Translations under genes and position numbers: made by a program | The notes under the pieces: model-generated | Seen by the model: only the letters and a program-made list of their open reading frames with translations | What the model was told of the DNA's origin: nothing | Databases searched by the model: none | Source: Candidatus Wolfebacteria bacterium | Lineage (GTDB): Bacteria; Patescibacteriota; Minisyncoccia; UBA6257; JAGOQP01 | Length of the DNA: 32,767 nucleotides | Direction: 5' to 3' | Assembly (NCBI GenBank): GCA_027350645.1 | Contig: DAIEKJ010000003.1 | Location: 1-32,767 of the forward strand | In this document: in pieces, positions 28,367 to 32,767 of the stretch | How the letters are laid out: every line of letters begins with the position of its first letter | Numbering within the stretch: position 1 is the stretch's first letter

Positions 28367-31300
28367 CTAGTGCAGAAGCGACGTCAGAAGATCTTTGGCT
28401 GCCTGAAGAATGTTTGCCATCTGGGTAAGCTGATTCTGCTGGGCAACAGACTGATCACCGGCATTAAACGACACTCCGCCGCCAGCCGGATTAACAATCA
28501 GGGTAAAATATTTGCTTCCTCTTGCGCTTTGACCGGACGTACCGCTAATAACACTGACGGTGAATGAATATGTTCCAGCCTGTGTCGGCGTTCCCGACAG
28601 CGTCACCGATTGTCCAGATTCTCCACCCACAACCGCAAGCCCTGGAATATAGGGCTGAGTTGCATCATTCGCACTATGAATACCGTCGGATAAATTCCAT
28701 AGTTTATAGTACCCGGGATATGTATTGGTCTGAAACGTAACCGAATAAGGAACTCCAACCGTTGCGGCAGAGAGATTACTTGGATTGGAGATCACCACTG
28801 ATCCGCCCGAGGAAGAGCTTGATCCGACGACGATGTTAAATGTCTTCTGAGCATTCTGCGGCCAGGCGCCATTTACCGATTGAGTGTCGCTCACCTGAAT
28901 AGTCACCGGATATTTCCCTGCGGTACTCGGCGTTCCTGAAATTTGGAACGTCGGAATGTTGGTAGCAGGATCAACTACCATGTTTCCCGAAAGACCCGGC
29001 GGAAACGATCCGCTCACTAGCTGAAAGGTGTAATTACCCGATCCCCCGTTACCGGCAATGACGATGGACGCCGGCATTCCAAGGGTAACATCCTCTTCGG
29101 GTAAAGATCCAGCAGGAAGCATAAGCGACGGAGAAAAAACAAGACCAACCTTCGAATTATTCCCTGCCGTTTGGCCATTAGTAACGTTTATACTAAATGC
29201 CTTCTGCGCTGTCGCTCCCGCCGAATCGGTAACGCTCAGCGTAAACGGATAAACCCCCGGAGCCGTCAGGCTGGTCCCACAAATATACGCCCCGTTTGCA
29301 GCTCCCGAACCGCCGATGGAGGCCAAATTTCTTGTTGGACACTGATACCACTGTTGATACAACTGCGCACCGGGAGGCAACGCGCCATTTGTAACTTTCC
29401 ACGAATAATGACCTGCTCCTCCCGTTGCGGTAACCATGGCATAGTAATTACCACCTGGATTATTGGTTGTTGTTGGACCAGGCGTCGATCCGTTAGGAAG
29501 CGTCGACGAGACGATCTGCAATGAGCCACCCCCCTGAGAGTTGTTAAGCGTTATCGGTATGGTGGCACCCGCTATGCCGCCCATCTGCGTAAACGTTATA
29601 GTAAGAGTAACATCTCCTGTGTACGGATAGGTTGGCGCCGGATACACATCGGGAACTCCCGGCGTCCCAACGACATAAAGCTGGTTAGGATCTCCTGTTC
29701 CCGTACTTGGATTAATTCTTGAAACGCTCAATCCAGGAATGGTTACGTTACCTTGATAGGTAAAGTCTCCATTCGCATCACTAAGTTGTATCGTACCAAC
29801 ATAGGGAACCCCGACCGTTGCTAACGGAAGTGAGTTCGTCACCACAGAAAGACCGGTGCCGCAATCGGTCCCTGGTCCACCAGATCCCCACACCGCAGAC
29901 GATTGGATGGTGATGGTATAATTTATTACAGCATGAGTTGCGGAATCGGTGATAGCGAAAGAATAGGTACCCGCCTGAGTGGGAACGCCCGAAATAACGT
30001 ATCCCCATGAACTGCAGACCGTTTGATTGTAATAACCAACGTTTGCGCAATATTGAGACGTCGCGTTTGATTGCACCAAACGAAGTCCGGGGGGTAATGT
30101 ACCGCTCGTGACTGACCATGTTTCGGTCTTAGGAAGACCCATGACCATAAAACCGCTATTCCAAGCATCACAAACATTACTAGGGCGATATATGCTTCCG
30201 ATTTGTTGGTTGGAGGAAGTAACCCACAAAGACATTGTCATGGTATCGCTGTTCGAACCATCACCAACCTGCACTTTGAAAGTTGCCGGTCCCACAGCCG
30301 CTTTTGTCGGAATGCCCGAGATAATGCCCTGCGGACTTAATGTTAGGCCGTCGGGCAACGATCCACTCGCCAGACTCCATGTATAATTTCCGCTACCACC
30401 AATTGCGTGGAGCGCGATGGAAACATTACTGTTTTGCACAAGAGGATTACTTCCGCCAAAGCCATACCCCGATGGCCTGACAATCGTTACCACCGCCGGC
30501 GTGCTGGTAGAATCCATCTTGAGAGCGATCGTGCCGCTAGCAACCGAAACACCGTCGCTGACCTGAGCGCTAAAGCTAAGATCTATAGCCGACGAAGAAG
30601 TCGAAAGCCCAGCTCCCGGCGTTGATCCAGAAAGAACCCCTTGAAGACTCAGGGTCAAACCGCTCATCGGGCCAAGACTGTTGTTTACAACACTCCAAGT
30701 ATAGTTTCCCGTTCCGCCCACTGCCCCAAGCGTCGCGGAGTACGGCGTCCGCCACTGCACATCCGGAAGACTCGTAGTTATAATCGCCAAGGGAGCGCTC
30801 CCCGTTGCGGATGCCTCGTTCGAAAATGACGTCATCGCCACAGAAAGCGCTGACGAAGCATTAGAAAGGTTGTTTGTTCCTGTCCCCTGAGGGATAAGCG
30901 AATTGGACGAAACGGGAACATTTGACGACGTCTGAGGCTGAGCTTGACCAGACGACATCACACTTGGCAAGCGTCTATTGTTTCTTTTCATCTCTGCGCG
31001 AGTCATGGCGCCAACATATCCGCTAGCAGGGGTGATATTGTTTTGTTTTTGAAAAGCAATAACAGCTTGCTTGGTTAGTGAGCCAAAATACCCCGTCACC
31101 GGACCAGTATACACTCCGACATTTGAAAGAAACTGCTGTAAATTCGTCACCCCGCTGCCCTTGCTACCCACTGAAAGATTGGTCGGAAGGTCAACCCCAG
31201 AAATTCCTTGTCCGGAAATAGATCCTGGAGCAGATGCGCTCCCTCCCCCATTCCCCGACTGTTGACTGTTTAACTGACTCTGCAGTTGCTGAATTTGCGC

Positions 31301-31444
31301 CTGCAGTTGGGCAATCATCGCTTGAATTGTGGCCGGATCCACAACGACTTGCGCATGAATGATGCCGGGAGCAAATAGACCGCCGAGAATAATAAGCGCA
31401 ACGGCAAACCCAACGAGATGTTTTTTCATAGAGAAGTACTTCAT
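28367..31444 (-). CDS. secreted peptidoglycan-binding protein with tandem He_PIG Ig-like domains
   Basis: signal peptide MKKHLVGFAVALIILGGLFAPGIIHAQ; VTNLQQFLSNVGVYTGPVTGYFGSLTKQAVIAFQKQNNI; repeated GNYTWSLxSGSLPDGL / GTPTxAGTYSF. Confidence 0.88.
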   Translation of the reverse strand: MKYFSMKKHLVGFAVALIILGGLFAPGIIHAQVVVDPATIQAMIAQLQAQIQQLQSQLNSQQSGNGGGSASAPGSISGQGISGVDLPTNLSVGSKGSGVTNLQQFLSNVGVYTGPVTGYFGSLTKQAVIAFQKQNNITPASGYVGAMTRAEMKRNNRRLPSVMSSGQAQPQTSSNVPVSSNSLIPQGTGTNNLSNASSALSVAMTSFSNEASATGSAPLAIITTSLPDVQWRTPYSATLGAVGGTGNYTWSVVNNSLGPMSGLTLSLQGVLSGSTPGAGLSTSSSAIDLSFSAQVSDGVSVASGTIALKMDSTSTPAVVTIVRPSGYGFGGSNPLVQNSNVSIALHAIGGSGNYTWSLASGSLPDGLTLSPQGIISGIPTKAAVGPATFKVQVGDGSNSDTMTMSLWVTSSNQQIGSIYRPSNVCDAWNSGFMVMGLPKTETWSVTSGTLPPGLRLVQSNATSQYCANVGYYNQTVCSSWGYVISGVPTQAGTYSFAITDSATHAVINYTITIQSSAVWGSGGPGTDCGTGLSVVTNSLPLATVGVPYVGTIQLSDANGDFTYQGNVTIPGLSVSRINPSTGTGDPNQLYVVGTPGVPDVYPAPTYPYTGDVTLTITFTQMGGIAGATIPITLNNSQGGGSLQIVSSTLPNGSTPGPTTTNNPGGNYYAMVTATGGAGHYSWKVTNGALPPGAQLYQQWYQCPTRNLASIGGSGAANGAYICGTSLTAPGVYPFTLSVTDSAGATAQKAFSINVTNGQTAGNNSKVGLVFSPSLMLPAGSLPEEDVTLGMPASIVIAGNGGSGNYTFQLVSGSFPPGLSGNMVVDPATNIPTFQISGTPSTAGKYPVTIQVSDTQSVNGAWPQNAQKTFNIVVGSSSSSGGSVVISNPSNLSAATVGVPYSVTFQTNTYPGYYKLWNLSDGIHSANDATQPYIPGLAVVGGESGQSVTLSGTPTQAGTYSFTVSVISGTSGQSARGSKYFTLIVNPAGGGVSFNAGDQSVAQQNQLTQMANILQAAKDLLTSLLH
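31241..31318. repeat. copy 2 of 78-bp near-identical direct repeat
   Basis: see 28001-28078. Confidence 0.95.
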
Positions 31445-31459
31445 ATTTACTTTCCCTAT

Positions 31460-31465
31460 AGTATA
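31460..31465 (-). promoter_or_regulatory. -10 box TATACT 15 nt upstream of ATG at 31444
   Basis: minus strand gttaTATACTatagggaaagtaaatATG. Confidence 0.5.
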
Positions 31466-31555
31466 TAACAAAACCACGCAGGAGTGCAAAAGAATCTGTG
31501 CAAAAAACGAGCAGGCGCTTGTGTCAACCAAAATAAGGCCAGAAGCCAACCATCT

Positions 31556-31996
31556 CTAGGAGCGTCGGTCTATTTCATCCACCCGCCGCTGATGGCGGGA
31601 CGCTCCGTCAAATGGCGTCTTGAGAAACGCCTCTGCCATCGCGCGCGCCGCCGTCTCGTCAACAAAATCAGCCGCCAACGCCAAAACATTGATATTGTCG
31701 TCGCGGCGAGCCGCAGCCGCCTGCTCGGGTGTCTGGCATAATCCCGCTCGAACACCGTCCACTTTGTTTGCGGCAATAGCAACCCCCACACCCGAACCGC
31801 AAACGACGATTCCCAGCGCTCCGGATTCTTGCGCAACCGCATGCGCTACCGCATCAGCAAAAATCGGATAATCATCGTCTTTATCGTAAATCACATTCCC
31901 CTTATCGATAACTTCGTATTTTTGTTCATGCAAAAAATCGGCCAGTGCGTTCTTCAGTTCAAATCCCCGATGATCGGCCCCGATGTAAATGCGCAT
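31556..31996 (-). CDS. rpiB: ribose-5-phosphate isomerase B (RpiB/LacAB)
   Basis: MRIYIGADHRGFELK, GIVVCGSGVGVAIAANKVDGVRAGLC. Confidence 0.94.
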   Translation of the reverse strand: MRIYIGADHRGFELKNALADFLHEQKYEVIDKGNVIYDKDDDYPIFADAVAHAVAQESGALGIVVCGSGVGVAIAANKVDGVRAGLCQTPEQAAAARRDDNINVLALAADFVDETAARAMAEAFLKTPFDGASRHQRRVDEIDRRS

Positions 31997-32070
31997 ACCG
32001 TGAGTTTAAAATTAAAAAATAAAAATGTAAAATGGCGCCCCATCATTCGTTGTCGATTGTTCGTTGTTAG

Positions 32071-32598
32071 TTAAAACTCAAACCCCACCTGCGCTTTTTT
32101 CCCTTTGTTGTACGGATGCTTTATTTCTTTCATTTCCGTCACGAGATCCGCTCGGGCGACAAAACTTTTAGGCGCATTGCGTCCGGAAAGTATTACTATC
32201 TTTTTTTGCGGTTCATTTTTGATTATTTTTAAAACATCAGCGGCCGCAATCAGCTTGAGCGACACCGCCACATTGACCTCATCAAGCACGACTATGTCCC
32301 ATTTTTGAGACGCAATGGCGCGCGCCGCACGGGCAAGCGTTTTTTGCGCCGCGTCTTTGTGCGCCGATCGCGGGAGCGAGTCCCCCAAAATACCAACAAA
32401 CCCCTTCCCTCCGCGATGAATCTCAAGCACCCCCTTCAATTCCGGACGCGCGTCCAAAAATTTATGCTCTCCGGAAATCCACGGTCCTTTGATAAACTGA
32501 AACATGATTGCTTTTCTGCCCTGCTCCACCGCCCGCACCATCTGCCCCAGCGATGCGGTTGTTTTCCCCTTCCCATTTCCAGTAAAGACGACAATCAT
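32071..32598 (-). CDS. cob(I)alamin adenosyltransferase, CobA/CobO/BtuR type
   Basis: FTGNGKGKTTASLGQMVRA P-loop, FQFIKG, VLDEVNVAVSLKLI, LSGRNAP. Confidence 0.93.
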   Translation of the reverse strand: MIVVFTGNGKGKTTASLGQMVRAVEQGRKAIMFQFIKGPWISGEHKFLDARPELKGVLEIHRGGKGFVGILGDSLPRSAHKDAAQKTLARAARAIASQKWDIVVLDEVNVAVSLKLIAAADVLKIIKNEPQKKIVILSGRNAPKSFVARADLVTEMKEIKHPYNKGKKAQVGFEF

Positions 32599-32607
32599 GT
32601 AAAAAAA

Positions 32608-32767
32608 TTATTTTTCGGTTTCGCTGATGTTTGCGCGGTAGAGCCGAAACGCGTTGCCAATAGGAAGAAAATCGGTGATGAAATTATACGCCGCCGCCCC
32701 CATCGGCCCCACAACCCCGCCAAACACCAACGCCAACCCGAGCGCGTTGGTAATCCCCCATATCCAA
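32608..32767 (-). CDS. C-terminal fragment of a membrane protein, runs off window
   Basis: minus-strand reading ...[51 protein letters not shown]. Confidence 0.55.
   Translation of the reverse strand, partial: WIWGITNALGLALVFGGVVGPMGAAAYNFITDFLPIGNAFRLYRANISETEK

Overview
This window looks like a chromosomal segment from a Patescibacteria/CPR (Parcubacteria-like) bacterium; that placement is an inference from gene content and 16S character, not a search. Nearly all genes are on the minus strand. They include an FMN reductase, DoxX, an HtrA-like protease, leuS, and a type IV pilus locus (pilM, pilX-like, two LamG-fused minor pilins, pilC, pilB, major pilin, CheY-like regulator). A complete stand-alone 16S rRNA gene follows, then rpmE, a short prfA, a third LamG-fused pilin and an unknown 419-aa protein. 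The rest is a pentose-phosphate cluster (PfkB kinase, split transketolase, RPE-like), two ~1000-aa secreted peptidoglycan-binding/Ig-like proteins, rpiB and a cob(I)alamin adenosyltransferase. The strongest unusual signal is in translation. The 16S 3' tail aligns without gaps to E. coli through an intact helix 45, but the anti-Shine-Dalgarno core CACCUCC reads CAACUAC. Consistent with that, almost no gene here has an SD motif, and several have a TATACT-type -10 box 6-15 nt from the start codon (leaderless or near-leaderless). Other translation oddities are a compensated change in the 530-loop pseudoknot (U505-A526), an RF1 lacking its N-terminal domain, and near absence of TGA stops. No CRISPR array, tRNA or obvious transposon was found.
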